Assembly (NCBI GenBank): GCA_003446605.1
Contig: DMDF01000083.1
Location: forward strand, 1 to 41,592
Source of the DNA: Anaerolineaceae bacterium
GTDB taxonomy: Bacteria > Chloroflexota > Anaerolineae > Anaerolineales > Anaerolineaceae
Direction of reading: 5' to 3'
DNA length: 41,592 nucleotides
Shown here: positions 9,188 to 17,869 of the stretch, piece by piece
How positions within the stretch are numbered: the first letter of the stretch is position 1
Layout of the letters: every line of letters begins with the position of its first letter
Notes under the pieces: generated by a model
Databases searched by the model: none
Seen by the model: the letters and a program-made list of their open reading frames with translations, nothing else
Told to the model about the DNA's origin: nothing
Translations under genes and position numbers: made by a program

Positions 9188-10339
9188 ATGGACATGAATA
9201 ATAATCCACACGCAGAAGCATTTGCCCGCATCAAGGTCGTTGGAGTAGGCGGTGGGGGTTGCAACGCAGTCAATCGTATGATTGCAGAAGGAATGCATGG
9301 TATTGAATTCATTTCAGTCAATACCGACGGTCAGGCATTGGTTTTTTCACAGGCGGAAACTCGCGTACGGATCGGGGAAAAAGTCACCCGTGGTAGAGGA
9401 GCCGGCGGTGTACCCGAGGTCGGGCGTAAAGCGGCTGAAGAATCCTCTGAAGAACTTTACCAGGTTCTAAAGGGCAGTGACATGGTATTCGTAACTGCGG
9501 GTATGGGTGGTGGCACCGGGACGGGGGCTGCACCGATCATCGCACAAATCGCCAAAGAAGTGGGAGCACTCACCATTGGTGTGGTTACCAAGCCCTTCAC
9601 CTTCGAGGGTGCGCATCGCATGCAATCAGCTGAATTGGGCATCACCAAGCTCAAAGAACAGGCAGATACGTTGATCGTCATCCCCAATGATCGCCTGCTG
9701 CAGATCGTGGACAAACGCGCCTCGTTACAGGATGCTTTTTCCGCTGCAGATGATGTGCTGCGGCAGGGTATTCAGGGTATATCAGAGCTCATCACTGTAC
9801 CTGGTTTGATCAACCTTGATTTCGCAGATGTTCGCACCATCATGTCAGAAGGTGGAGCAGCGCTTATGGCAGTAGGTCGTGGTAGCGGTGATGACCGCGC
9901 TCGCGAAGCCGCCGAAAAAGCCATTTCAAGCAATTTACTGGATATCACCATCAGTGGAGCCCGCGGCATCCTCTTCAATGTAACTGGCGGAACGGACCTG
10001 ACCTTATTTGAAGTCAACGAAGCCGCTGCCATCATCAAAGAGACAGCCCACCCGGATGTGAACCTGATCTTTGGTGCGGTCATTGACCCAAGTATGGGTG
10101 ATGAAATTCGCATCACAGTTATAGCCACTGGTTTTGACCAAGCAGGTATGCGCCCACCACTGCGTCGCTTCAATGATCTGAGCGAACTGAAAACAAATGA
10201 GAAAACAACCTATGGCAATCCACGTACTTCAACGGGTAGCCAGGAAAACACCCGCACCAATTATGATTTCCAACCGCGGGCGTACAACACTGATGAAATA
10301 GACGTTCCTGCATTTATCAGGAATCGCACGAACGATTAA
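9188..10339 (+). CDS. ftsZ: Cell division tubulin-like GTPase FtsZ
   Basis: A 383-residue tubulin homologue that forms the Z ring. The GTP-binding loop GVGGGGCNAVNRM is near the N-terminus, the tubulin signature GMGGGTGTG is at residues 105-113, and the T7 loop region reads GLINLDFADVRTIM. A linker of about 50 residues leads to the conserved C-terminal peptide DVPAFIRNR, the docking site for FtsA/SepF-type partners. The start at 9188 is chosen because AAGGAG (9177-9182) sits 5 nt upstream. Upstream in-frame ATGs at 9101 (inside ftsA) and 9167 are less well placed. It is the last gene of the dcw run; a 9-bp hairpin follows. Confidence 0.96.
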   Translation: MDMNNNPHAEAFARIKVVGVGGGGCNAVNRMIAEGMHGIEFISVNTDGQALVFSQAETRVRIGEKVTRGRGAGGVPEVGRKAAEESSEELYQVLKGSDMVFVTAGMGGGTGTGAAPIIAQIAKEVGALTIGVVTKPFTFEGAHRMQSAELGITKLKEQADTLIVIPNDRLLQIVDKRASLQDAFSAADDVLRQGIQGISELITVPGLINLDFADVRTIMSEGGAALMAVGRGSGDDRAREAAEKAISSNLLDITISGARGILFNVTGGTDLTLFEVNEAAAIIKETAHPDVNLIFGAVIDPSMGDEIRITVIATGFDQAGMRPPLRRFNDLSELKTNEKTTYGNPRTSTGSQENTRTNYDFQPRAYNTDEIDVPAFIRNRTND

Positions 10340-10376
10340 CAACCTGAGATCCAGGAAATCTTTTTCTCCTTTGTAA

Positions 10377-10407
10377 GGGGTATGGGCTTTCACCCGGTCC
10401 ATACCCC
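10377..10407 (+). terminator. Possible terminator hairpin after ftsZ
   Basis: GGGGTATGG (10377-10385) pairs perfectly with CCATACCCC (10399-10407) across a 13-nt loop. The stem is GC-rich and 38 nt after the ftsZ stop. No clear T-run follows, so if it terminates the dcw transcript it does so weakly or with Rho; it could instead protect the 3' end. Confidence 0.5.
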
Positions 10408-10519
10408 AAATTCCTTCCATTGCAGAATTGATCTCATCATACGCTGGCGATATTTCCTATTTCTTTTCTCCACTATATTAAAAATCCATAATATTTAAGG
10501 TTCATGTTGTGCTGCCTGC

Positions 10520-10548
10520 TTGAATCCTCTTTTTTTTTATGCTAGAAT
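10520..10548 (+). promoter_or_regulatory. Sigma-70-type promoter for nrdR-nrdJ
   Basis: The -35 box TTGAAT (10520-10525), a 17-nt spacer and the -10 box TAGAAT (10543-10548) preceded by TGC (extended -10) make a strong vegetative promoter. Transcription would start near 10555, leaving a leader of about 108 nt before nrdR. Confidence 0.75.
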
Positions 10549-10662
10549 GACCCCACTGATATACATTCGCTGTTATACATCCCCCACACCTGGGGGATTC
10601 TTCATTGAACCTTTCAATGCTGCCGCTAAATAAAATTTTTATTTGTTTTTAAGGAGCCATAA

Positions 10663-11127
10663 ATGCAATGTCCACATTGTGAGAGTGAGAATATCCATGT
10701 GATTGATACAACACATGATACGAAGGGGGGAATCCGACGCCGAAGAGAATGTGAGGATTGCAAACAGCGTTTCAGCACTTATGAAAGGCTGATCTTATCG
10801 ACACCTCTGATCATCAAAAAAGATAATACCCGTGAAGAATTTGACAGGCAAAAGTTACTAGAGGGGCTGCATTTAGCTTGCACCAAACGACCTGTTTCCG
10901 CCGAAAAGATTGAGCGGCTGGCAGGGGAGATCGAAGCAAAATTGCAGCATATGACAAAATTAGAGATCTCTTCACAGGTTATTGGAGATATGGTTATTGA
11001 AGGGTTACGTGAGTTGGATGATATTGCTTATATCCGATTCGCCAGCGTCTATTTACCACTGGAGAACTTGAATGCAATCCGTGACGAAATCGACCGCCAA
11101 CTAGAACATAAAGGAGAAAAAGTATGA
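10663..11127 (+). CDS. nrdR: Ribonucleotide reductase transcriptional repressor NrdR
   Basis: A 154-residue repressor of ribonucleotide reductase genes that senses ATP/dATP. The N-terminal zinc ribbon has Cys3, Cys6, Cys30 and Cys33 with the basic RRRR patch between the Cys pairs. An ATP-cone domain (about residues 47-137) starts PLIIKKDNTREEFDRQKL. Length and order match the family. AAGGAG lies 6 nt before the ATG. The stop overlaps the nrdJ start by 4 nt, so repressor and target enzyme are translated together and may be autoregulated. Confidence 0.95.
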   Translation: MQCPHCESENIHVIDTTHDTKGGIRRRRECEDCKQRFSTYERLILSTPLIIKKDNTREEFDRQKLLEGLHLACTKRPVSAEKIERLAGEIEAKLQHMTKLEISSQVIGDMVIEGLRELDDIAYIRFASVYLPLENLNAIRDEIDRQLEHKGEKV

Positions 11128-13766
11128 CGTATAATTCCACCCCAAAGCCGCCGATAGAGAAAAGAAAAATCATCGAAATGCCTGACGGTTTGCCAAGAGT
11201 GGAGTTAAGCGAGAACAGCTATCAGGTTTTCAACAAACGATATGTGCGCAAAGGAGAAGACGGGCAATTAACCGAGACTCCAGAAGAGACTTTCTGGAGA
11301 GTGGCTTATCACATTGCTTCATCGGAAGATAAACCAGCAACAGAGATATTGGAAACAGCCAAACAATTCTACAAAATGCTGGTGAGCTTAAAATTCCTAC
11401 CCAACTCCCCCACTTTCACCGGTGCCGGTACTCCCCTGGGTCAGCTGGCAGCCTGCTTTGTGCTGCCCATCAGCGACGATATGGGGAAAAAACCAAGCGG
11501 TATTTTTCAAACTCTGCGTGATGCTGCGCTTATCCAGCAAACCGGCGGTGGCAACGGTTTTTCTTTTTCATCCATTCGACCCTCCGGATCGCTGGTAAAT
11601 TCCTCCGCCGGCAGAGCGACCGGACCAATCGGTTTCATGCGCGTTTTTGACCATGCTTTTGGGGAAGTCGCGCAGGGCGGCCCCCGCCGCGGAGCTAACA
11701 TGGCTGTACTGCGTATCGATCACCCGGATATCGAATCTTTCATCACCTGCAAGACCCGTGAGAATGCCATCACAAATTTCAATATATCTGTTGGTATCAC
11801 CGATGCATTCATGCAAGCAGTAGAAAATGATGAAAACTGGGATCTGCGCTTCCCGGATGTGCATCACCCGCTGTATCATGATTTTGACGGAACTCTCGAA
11901 GAGGCGGAAGCAGCCGGCATTCCCATTATTACCTATAAACAGGTTCGCGCCCGTGACCTGTACAATTTGATCATCTACCAGGCTCATCACAATGGCGAAC
12001 CTGGCATGCTCTTCCTGGATGCGGCAAACCGCACCAATCCCGTTCCGCAACTGTACACCCTGCAAGCCACCAATCCGTGTGGGGAACAGTGGCTCGGACC
12101 TTATGAGAACTGCTGCCTGGGTTCGATCAATTTAGCCAGACATTGTGGACCAAATGGAAGCGTGGATTGGGATGCCATTCGTGAAAGCATCAGGCTGGCT
12201 GTGCGCTTTCTGGATGATGTGGTGGATGCCAACAAATATGTCCCCTCAGTTCCGCAGCTGCGCGAGAATGCATTGCGCGCCCGTCGTATTGGATTGGGTA
12301 TCATGGGTCTGGCAGATTTGATGTATCACTGTGGTATCTGCTACGGCTCTGAAGCAGGTTTGGAATTTGGGGCGCAGATCATGGAGTTCATCCGCTACCA
12401 CAGCATGCTCACCAGTATTGAGCTCGCTAAAGAATTCACCCCCTTCCCTGCCATCAAAGGAAGTATTTACGATCCTGAGCATATCACTTGGCAACCCCCT
12501 CATTCCATTGTTGCATACACGCACGATTGGGGTAGACCGCAGCTGGATTGGGAAAAGGTTGTGCAGGGTATCCACTCGTATGGAATTCGCAATGCTGCCC
12601 AAACCACGGTCGCACCCACCGGCACCATTTCCACCGTTGCCGGTTGTGAGGGATATGGCTGTGAGCCTGTTTTTGCACTGGCGTATATCCGCCATGTAGA
12701 TGATAACGGAACCGACCTTGAACTCACCTACCTCAGTCCCTTCATGCAAGCTGCCCTTGAGCGGAGCGAGCTCACGGATGAGGAACGCCAGCTTGTTGTA
12801 GAGCAGATACTGGAGCATGGGTCCTGCCAGGATATTGACATCCTGCCCGAATCCATACGCGAGATATTTGTCGTCTCGCAGGATATCAGTGGAGAGGAAC
12901 ATGTGCGCATGCAGGCAGCCCTGCAAGCATTTGTGGATAACAGCATTTCGAAGACCATTAACTTCCCATCCAGCGCAAGCGAGGATGATATTGCCGCTGC
13001 CTTCTCGCTTGCCTGGAAATTAGGTTGCAAGGGAATGACGGTGTATGTGACCGGTTCTCGCGAACGAGTTGTATTGGAGACAGCTGCCACCCGCAGCCAG
13101 AAACAATCGGACGTTCGTGAAATGGTGGAACCGGGGGCTGATCCTTTCACCCCGATCTGGCTAACGGATACCGACTTCGATCAGCCTAATTTGTGGAGTG
13201 AGCCTAAAAAACCACGCCCGCGCTTTCTGGCAGGTATGACCTACGGCATCAAGACCCCCGTTGGAAAAACTTTTGTGACCATCAACGAAAATGGATACAA
13301 CCAACCTTTCGAAGTTTTCATCAATACCGCCAAAGCCGGTTCAGACGTAGCTGCTGATTCGGAAGCCATCGCCAGATTGATCTCATACGTCCTACGTCTC
13401 TCCTCCCCAGTGGAACCCAGCCAGCGCTTGCAGGAGATCTGGCGCCAGCTGTCAGGATTGGGCGGTGGTCGCCCGCTGGGGTTTGGTCCCAGCCGTGTGC
13501 GCTCTCTGCCAGATGGTGTGGCACAGGTGCTGGCAGAATACATGGAACAGCGCTCAGAACGTATTGCTCTGGAAGAACCCATGCGGCTGGACGATCTGTT
13601 GCAAAATACCAAAGCACCACAGTCCAAAGAGGAAAAAGAGGAAAAACCAAAAAACGATCAGTATGCCCTTAAGATCGGTGATTTATGCCCCGAATGCGGA
13701 CAAGCTGCCTTGGTTAATGAAGAGGGTTGTCGCAAATGCTACGGTTGCGGGTACAGTGAATGTTAG
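11124..13766 (+). CDS. nrdJ: Adenosylcobalamin-dependent (class II) ribonucleotide reductase
   Basis: An 880-residue enzyme that reduces ribonucleotides to deoxyribonucleotides with adenosylcobalamin. The active-site block NPCGEQ places Asn317, the thiyl-radical Cys319 and Glu321. Cys330 in ENCC is exactly 11 residues later, the spacing I know from Thermotoga NrdJ for the reducible Cys, and its partner is Cys111 in LAACFVLP. Other family blocks are GGGNGFSFSSIRPSG, APTGTISTVAG and KGMTVYVTGSR. A C-terminal zinc ribbon (CPECGQ, CRKCYGCGYSEC) carries the relay cysteines. Oxygen-independent use is a class property. No clear terminator follows the gene. Confidence 0.95.
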   Translation: MTYNSTPKPPIEKRKIIEMPDGLPRVELSENSYQVFNKRYVRKGEDGQLTETPEETFWRVAYHIASSEDKPATEILETAKQFYKMLVSLKFLPNSPTFTGAGTPLGQLAACFVLPISDDMGKKPSGIFQTLRDAALIQQTGGGNGFSFSSIRPSGSLVNSSAGRATGPIGFMRVFDHAFGEVAQGGPRRGANMAVLRIDHPDIESFITCKTRENAITNFNISVGITDAFMQAVENDENWDLRFPDVHHPLYHDFDGTLEEAEAAGIPIITYKQVRARDLYNLIIYQAHHNGEPGMLFLDAANRTNPVPQLYTLQATNPCGEQWLGPYENCCLGSINLARHCGPNGSVDWDAIRESIRLAVRFLDDVVDANKYVPSVPQLRENALRARRIGLGIMGLADLMYHCGICYGSEAGLEFGAQIMEFIRYHSMLTSIELAKEFTPFPAIKGSIYDPEHITWQPPHSIVAYTHDWGRPQLDWEKVVQGIHSYGIRNAAQTTVAPTGTISTVAGCEGYGCEPVFALAYIRHVDDNGTDLELTYLSPFMQAALERSELTDEERQLVVEQILEHGSCQDIDILPESIREIFVVSQDISGEEHVRMQAALQAFVDNSISKTINFPSSASEDDIAAAFSLAWKLGCKGMTVYVTGSRERVVLETAATRSQKQSDVREMVEPGADPFTPIWLTDTDFDQPNLWSEPKKPRPRFLAGMTYGIKTPVGKTFVTINENGYNQPFEVFINTAKAGSDVAADSEAIARLISYVLRLSSPVEPSQRLQEIWRQLSGLGGGRPLGFGPSRVRSLPDGVAQVLAEYMEQRSERIALEEPMRLDDLLQNTKAPQSKEEKEEKPKNDQYALKIGDLCPECGQAALVNEEGCRKCYGCGYSEC

Positions 13767-14164
13767 TGTGGCAGGGTAAATGACAATACAAAAAAAATAC
13801 CTCGAGAATTCATGCTCTGTTATCATCTTTTCAAGAAAGCTACCGTTTACGTGATACATAAAAACTGGATAGCTCTATGCAATTCTTTGTGGATTCACCC
13901 GCTCTGTTGGTGAGCGGCACATCGACCATCAGGCTGAGTAAAAAGAATGCTACCCGGACCTATCAGAAACGCATAAAATGATCGAGGGCGATTAAATTAC
14001 TTCATGGCAATATGGTGGATTATACCTAATTGCGATCATGGGAAACTGCACCACTACATCAACTCAAAAACCCATTAAATCGTTTATATTGATATTTTTT
14101 TCCATATAATAGTAGATATGATATATCTAACAACTGAAACACCGTTTAAGCAGGGATTAGCGCA
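13767..14164 (+). other. 398-nt intergenic region between nrdJ and the diguanylate cyclase
   Basis: No supportable gene. It becomes AT-rich toward its right end, carries a small hairpin (CCGCTC 13899-13904 with GAGCGG 13912-13917) without a T-run, and a strong -10 box near 14105. It may be remnant DNA from insertion of the AT-rich cyclase gene; that is inference. Confidence 0.6.
14083..14110 (+). promoter_or_regulatory. Probable promoter for the diguanylate cyclase gene
   Basis: A perfect -10 TATAAT (14105-14110) has a poor -35 candidate TTTATA (14083-14088) at a 16-nt spacing. The better-looking TTGATA at 14089 is only 10 nt away and cannot pair with it. The leader would be about 48 nt, with AGGGA at 14152-14156 as ribosome-binding site. 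Confidence 0.5.
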
Positions 14165-15772
14165 ATGAAACGAAACGGGAATAAAATTTTCAATTTCAAA
14201 AATGTCCTTAAACCATTCACAATTCTCTTTGCGATTCTGTTTGTTATTTCTTTTTTGATACTTTTCGTCGTTGACAACCAGTTAGAAAGTACCAAAATTG
14301 ATGAAATAGAACGTTTCGAAAATGGTTTGCTGGATTACCAATCAAGTTTATTAATATCAGATTTAAATAAAAGAGTGAATGAACTCCACTTTATTGCAGA
14401 CGCATATTACCTTAAACTGGCTTCGGGAGTCGCTTCCCAGGATATTGCGGAAGAATGGAAAATTTATGCTGATTACAAAGGTATTTATGACCAGCTCCGC
14501 TTTATTGACGCCAATGGAGACGAAAAGATCCGTATTGATTATTCCGAAAATGGAGCCTTTATCATTGATCAATCTGCACTACAAAATAAAAAAGACCGCT
14601 ATTACTTTCTTGATACAGCAAATCTAAATCAGGGGCAGATTTTAATATCAAGAATTGATCTCAACATCGAAAACGAAACGATAGAAATGCCGATAAAACC
14701 CATGATCAGGTTTTCGACACCAGTTTTTAATGAAGACAATGAATTCATCGGCATTATTATATTGAATTACCTTGCGGATAATTATTTAAACGAGTTCCAA
14801 ACTATTGCAAATTACAGCGATGGACTTATTTATCTATTAAATTCGGAAGGTTATTGGATTTCAAGTGACAAGCCTGAGCAAAACTGGGCTTTTATGTATG
14901 ATGAAAAAAAAGATGTAAGTTTTAGCCAAACCTTTCCACTTGAGTGGGAAGAAATGCAGGGGCAAGATCATTCATTCATTACAGAGAATGGTTTCTTTAC
15001 TTATAAAACCATTGATCTCAAGTCATCCCTTGAAGATAAGCAATTCATTAATGTGAACAATATCGTTTTTGATAAGGGCACATTTAAAATCGTGTCATTT
15101 ATCAGTAATCAAAGCCCGATGGGAGAATATTTTAAAATAAATCTATTCGACAAAATCAAACGAACATTTCAATCTAACCTACCTTTTTTCGGGTTAATCC
15201 TTATTATCTCAGTTCTTGGTGGTTTTTTATTGTCACTTATTCGTCAGGCATATACACAAACAAAATTTTTTTCCGAGTATGATGCTTTCACTGGCACTCT
15301 CAATCGAAGAGCTGGTTTGGCTTTGCTGAACAAACTTGTTCCACAGGATAATCGTAGAAAAAGTAAGATTTCTCTGTGTTTTCTGGATATAAATGGTCTT
15401 AAAGAGGTAAATGATACACTCGGTCATGATGCTGGCGATGAATTAATCCTGACTATTGTAAACGTGATCAAGCAAGTAATTCGTGAAACAGATTTCATCA
15501 TTAGAATAGGGGGAGATGAATTTATCATTGTTTTTGTTAATATTAGTCTTCAAGAGGCAGAAAGTGTGTGGGATAGAATACTTGTCCAATTTGACCAGAT
15601 AAACCAAACAAAGAACAAACCATTTATCGTAAGCGCCAGTCATGGAATTATTGAGTACGATACGATTGATGAAAGCGGGATTGAGGGATTAATAAAGCGT
15701 GCTGATGAAAAAATGTATGCGGAAAAAAGGGATCTAAAGAAAAACACGATTGTCATTCGAAGTGATCAATAA
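14165..15772 (+). CDS. Membrane-bound diguanylate cyclase with extracytoplasmic sensor domain
   Basis: A 535-residue protein: membrane helix near residues 20-40, a large extracytoplasmic region of about 300 residues resembling a Cache-type ligand sensor, a second helix near 345-365 and a C-terminal GGDEF domain. The domain has DAFTGTLNRR, FLDINGLKEVNDTLGHDAGDE and an intact GGDEF at residues 449-453. The product-inhibition I-site RETD sits at the usual distance upstream, so active c-di-GMP synthesis with feedback control is expected. Base composition is clearly more AT-rich than the neighbours, with many ATT, AAA and TTT codons, suggesting acquisition or relaxed codon use. The ligand is unknown. 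Confidence 0.88.
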   Translation: MKRNGNKIFNFKNVLKPFTILFAILFVISFLILFVVDNQLESTKIDEIERFENGLLDYQSSLLISDLNKRVNELHFIADAYYLKLASGVASQDIAEEWKIYADYKGIYDQLRFIDANGDEKIRIDYSENGAFIIDQSALQNKKDRYYFLDTANLNQGQILISRIDLNIENETIEMPIKPMIRFSTPVFNEDNEFIGIIILNYLADNYLNEFQTIANYSDGLIYLLNSEGYWISSDKPEQNWAFMYDEKKDVSFSQTFPLEWEEMQGQDHSFITENGFFTYKTIDLKSSLEDKQFINVNNIVFDKGTFKIVSFISNQSPMGEYFKINLFDKIKRTFQSNLPFFGLILIISVLGGFLLSLIRQAYTQTKFFSEYDAFTGTLNRRAGLALLNKLVPQDNRRKSKISLCFLDINGLKEVNDTLGHDAGDELILTIVNVIKQVIRETDFIIRIGGDEFIIVFVNISLQEAESVWDRILVQFDQINQTKNKPFIVSASHGIIEYDTIDESGIEGLIKRADEKMYAEKRDLKKNTIVIRSDQ

Positions 15773-15804
15773 AGGAATAATAAATTAGAAGCTCGGAGGA
15801 AAAC

Positions 15805-16440
15805 ATGGCGAAAAAATTGATCCTGGTAGCAGGCAACATTGGTTCTGGGAAAACATCTCTCACTGAACGGATCGGGGAACGCCTGGGGTGGCGCACCGCC
15901 TATGAGTCAGTCGTCAACAATCCTTACCTACCTAATTTTTATAAGGATATGGGCACCTGGGCTTTCCATCTGCAAGTATACTTCTTGGGGCACCGTGCCA
16001 AACAACATCAAGAGATGGCAGATGATCCCCGCTCTGCTATCATCGATCGCAGTATTTATGAGGATGCTTATATCTTCTGCCGCGCACTTAACCGTATGGG
16101 AAATCTGACTGAGCTGGATTATCAAACTTACTTACAGTTATTTAATCTGGTGGTAGAAACGCTACCAGCTCCCGATCTGCTGATCTATCTGCATTGCCCA
16201 GGACCTATCCTCATGGAGCGCATCCAACAGCGCGGGCGCGATATGGAGAGCGGCATCAGCGCGGATTATCTTGCGCTGTTAGAATCATTTTATGCTGAAT
16301 GGATGCAGACCTTTGATATCTGCCCGGTGCTCACCATCCACACTGACAACCTTGATTTTGTGCACAAGAAGAAACATCTCGACACGGTCATTGACCACAT
16401 CCAGGATAAGTTATCAGGTAAGGAAGAAATGGTCTTTTAA
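15805..16440 (+). CDS. Deoxynucleoside kinase (dGK/dAK-like)
   Basis: A 211-residue P-loop kinase of the deoxynucleoside kinase family, which phosphorylates deoxyribonucleosides with ATP for salvage. Walker A is GNIGSGKT (residues 10-17, Lys16). The DRSIYED block carries the base and sugar-contacting residues, and ERIQQRGRDME forms the arginine-rich lid. Length matches the dGK/dAK group; substrate specificity cannot be read from this. GGAGG (15795-15799) precedes the ATG by 5 nt. It lies 32 nt after the cyclase, so it may be read through from it; functionally it fits better with nrdJ, both feeding dNTP pools. Confidence 0.9.
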   Translation: MAKKLILVAGNIGSGKTSLTERIGERLGWRTAYESVVNNPYLPNFYKDMGTWAFHLQVYFLGHRAKQHQEMADDPRSAIIDRSIYEDAYIFCRALNRMGNLTELDYQTYLQLFNLVVETLPAPDLLIYLHCPGPILMERIQQRGRDMESGISADYLALLESFYAEWMQTFDICPVLTIHTDNLDFVHKKKHLDTVIDHIQDKLSGKEEMVF

Positions 16441-16665
16441 TACTGGATCAACCAGTTCTTTACATGTAACTTAAATAAATATTTGAATATCCATCAAACC
16501 GCTCCGGTAATCCAGGCATCAGCACCTAGATGCTTGTTTAGACTTTAGGTTACGTTCTATCTATAAATTGATTTCCAACAAACGAAACCATTTCTTTATC
16601 AAAGATTTACTCATTGAGCACTGCGACCACCCCTAAAGTTAAATACGATCAACTCTTCTTGAAAA

Positions 16666-16674
16666 TGCTACAAT
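16666..16674 (+). promoter_or_regulatory. Possible extended -10 promoter for the sigma-factor operon
   Basis: TGC followed by TACAAT (-10 at 16669-16674) mirrors the extended -10 seen ahead of nrdR. No good -35 lies at 16-18 nt. A start near 16681 would leave a leader of about 27 nt. I saw no clear ECF-type -35 (GGAAC) that would show autoregulation. Confidence 0.4.
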
Positions 16675-16707
16675 TCAAGCGAAACCTTTCTTGTTAAAAG
16701 CACGTAT

Positions 16708-17337
16708 ATGAATAAATTATTATCAGTGGAGCAACCCTTGGATACCGGCTTCGTGGAAGCGGATTGCATAAAACAAGTATTGGATGGTGACGACGATGCC
16801 TTTACCGACATCGTCGAACATTACCAATCCCATGTTTACAATCTCTGCTACCGTATGCTGGGCATCCCCCAGGAGGCTGAGGATGCCGCCCAGGAATGTT
16901 TCATCCGTGCTTACCGTTATATCAAGCGCTATGACCAAAGCCGACCTTTTGCAACCTGGCTTCTTTCAATAGCTGCCCATTACTGCATTGATCAGCAGCG
17001 CAAACGACATTTGCTCGCCATCGATCTAGATGAGATCATCGAGTTTGGTATCATGGATGATTCTCCTGATCCGGAGAAACTGATCACAAACAATGAAAAA
17101 AGTGATATGGTGCAGAAACATTTAGCAGAGTTGCCTGCAAAGGATCGAATGGTATTGATCTTACGTTACTGGTATGAATTTTCCGAAAATGAAATCAGCG
17201 AAGCGTTGGATATTTCCACGAGCGCTGTAAAAAGCCGGCTGCACCGTGCTAGGCAGCATATGGCTGAACAATGGAATACCGAAGAGATTTCGATGTCAAC
17301 AAAAGAAGGGAGTCAGCATGAACCACAAGCAATTTGA
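16708..17337 (+). CDS. ECF-type RNA polymerase sigma factor
   Basis: A 209-residue sigma-70 family factor with only regions 2 and 4. Region 2 spans about residues 35-110 (AFTDIVEHYQSHVYNLCYRM, EDAAQECFIRAYRYI, FATWLLSIAAHYCID) and region 4 about 130-185 (LPAKDRMVLILRYWYEFSENEI, then STSAVKSRLHRAR as the recognition helix-turn-helix). It directs RNA polymerase to a stress or envelope regulon that cannot be named from sequence. The next gene overlaps its end by 20 nt and encodes a zinc-finger anti-sigma, so this is a classic regulated pair. Confidence 0.92.
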   Translation: MNKLLSVEQPLDTGFVEADCIKQVLDGDDDAFTDIVEHYQSHVYNLCYRMLGIPQEAEDAAQECFIRAYRYIKRYDQSRPFATWLLSIAAHYCIDQQRKRHLLAIDLDEIIEFGIMDDSPDPEKLITNNEKSDMVQKHLAELPAKDRMVLILRYWYEFSENEISEALDISTSAVKSRLHRARQHMAEQWNTEEISMSTKEGSQHEPQAI

Positions 17338-17869
17338 AAGATGGATCCTGGATGATTCACCATTAAACGAAGAACAACAGCAAATTCTGGATGCTCATTT
17401 GCTAACATGTGAACACTGCCAAAAACTAAATCATGGCTGGAAAAATAGCTTGAAAGCTATCACAGCCAGCCCATACATTGCACCTGCTGCGGGTTTTAGC
17501 GATCGTTGGCAAAGTAAATTACGTTTTGAAAAGAAACGGCGTTCCATTGTAAGAATGCGGGTAATCCTTTTCAGCAGCATTCTACTGGTTCTGGTATCTC
17601 TTTTAACGTATATAGTGCTGTCAGGATCTCTCGGAGAGTTCCTCGCTAATTTAATCACCTCTAGTACGCATATACTGTTATTTCTCACACATGGCATTGC
17701 CAATCTATCGAATTTCATCCAAGAAATCCCAAGCCTGGTACGATGGTCAGCAGGGATCTTTTTGGTAGGAGTAGCCAATATTTTCGTGATTCTTCTGGTT
17801 GTCATCTTATGGAAAGCGAAAAAGAATCAAGAAGAATGGCAAGAGGTCCGTGATTATGGGGAAAAATAA
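17318..17869 (+). CDS. Zinc-finger anti-sigma factor with two membrane helices
   Basis: A 183-residue protein with an N-terminal anti-sigma zinc-finger motif His-x3-Cys-x2-Cys (HLLTCEHC), then two hydrophobic segments (about residues 78-100 and 137-160) separated by a short loop, and a charged tail. It probably sequesters the ECF sigma factor encoded just upstream and releases it on an envelope signal. The start at 17318 is supported by GAAGGGA 7 nt upstream and places the zinc finger near the N-terminus. An earlier in-frame start at 17246 would add 24 residues lying entirely within the sigma gene. The end overlaps the next gene by 14 nt. Confidence 0.85.
   Translation: MNHKQFERWILDDSPLNEEQQQILDAHLLTCEHCQKLNHGWKNSLKAITASPYIAPAAGFSDRWQSKLRFEKKRRSIVRMRVILFSSILLVLVSLLTYIVLSGSLGEFLANLITSSTHILLFLTHGIANLSNFIQEIPSLVRWSAGIFLVGVANIFVILLVVILWKAKKNQEEWQEVRDYGEK

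Larger units (their letters stand above)
10340..10662 (+). other. 323-nt intergenic region between ftsZ and nrdR
   Basis: No gene is visible here. It holds a 9-bp hairpin just after ftsZ, an AT-rich stretch, an extended -10 promoter (10520-10548), two TATACAT direct repeats (10560-10566 and 10574-10580), two small hairpins (10581-10596 and 10603-10619) in the presumed leader, an AT palindrome at 10628-10644 and the nrdR ribosome-binding site AAGGAG at 10651-10656. I looked for a cobalamin riboswitch, since NrdJ needs B12, and recognised none. Confidence 0.8.

Noticed and set aside
10628..10644. AT-rich inverted repeat before nrdR as a terminator
   Set aside because: The two 8-nt arms are separated by one base, cannot form a stable hairpin and contain no GC pairs.
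10340..10662. Cobalamin riboswitch upstream of the B12-dependent reductase operon
   Set aside because: Expected as a possibility, but no B12-box-like sequence or large conserved fold was recognised.
13899..13917. Small hairpin as terminator for nrdJ
   Set aside because: Six-bp stem with no following T-run and more than 130 nt after the stop codon.
14089..14094. TTGATA as -35 of the diguanylate cyclase promoter
   Set aside because: Only 10 nt separate it from TATAAT, too short for a sigma-70 promoter.
17799..17855. Upstream start for the bactofilin-like lipoprotein
   Set aside because: It would place a long basic leader before the lipoprotein signal, and the start at 17856 has its own ribosome-binding site.
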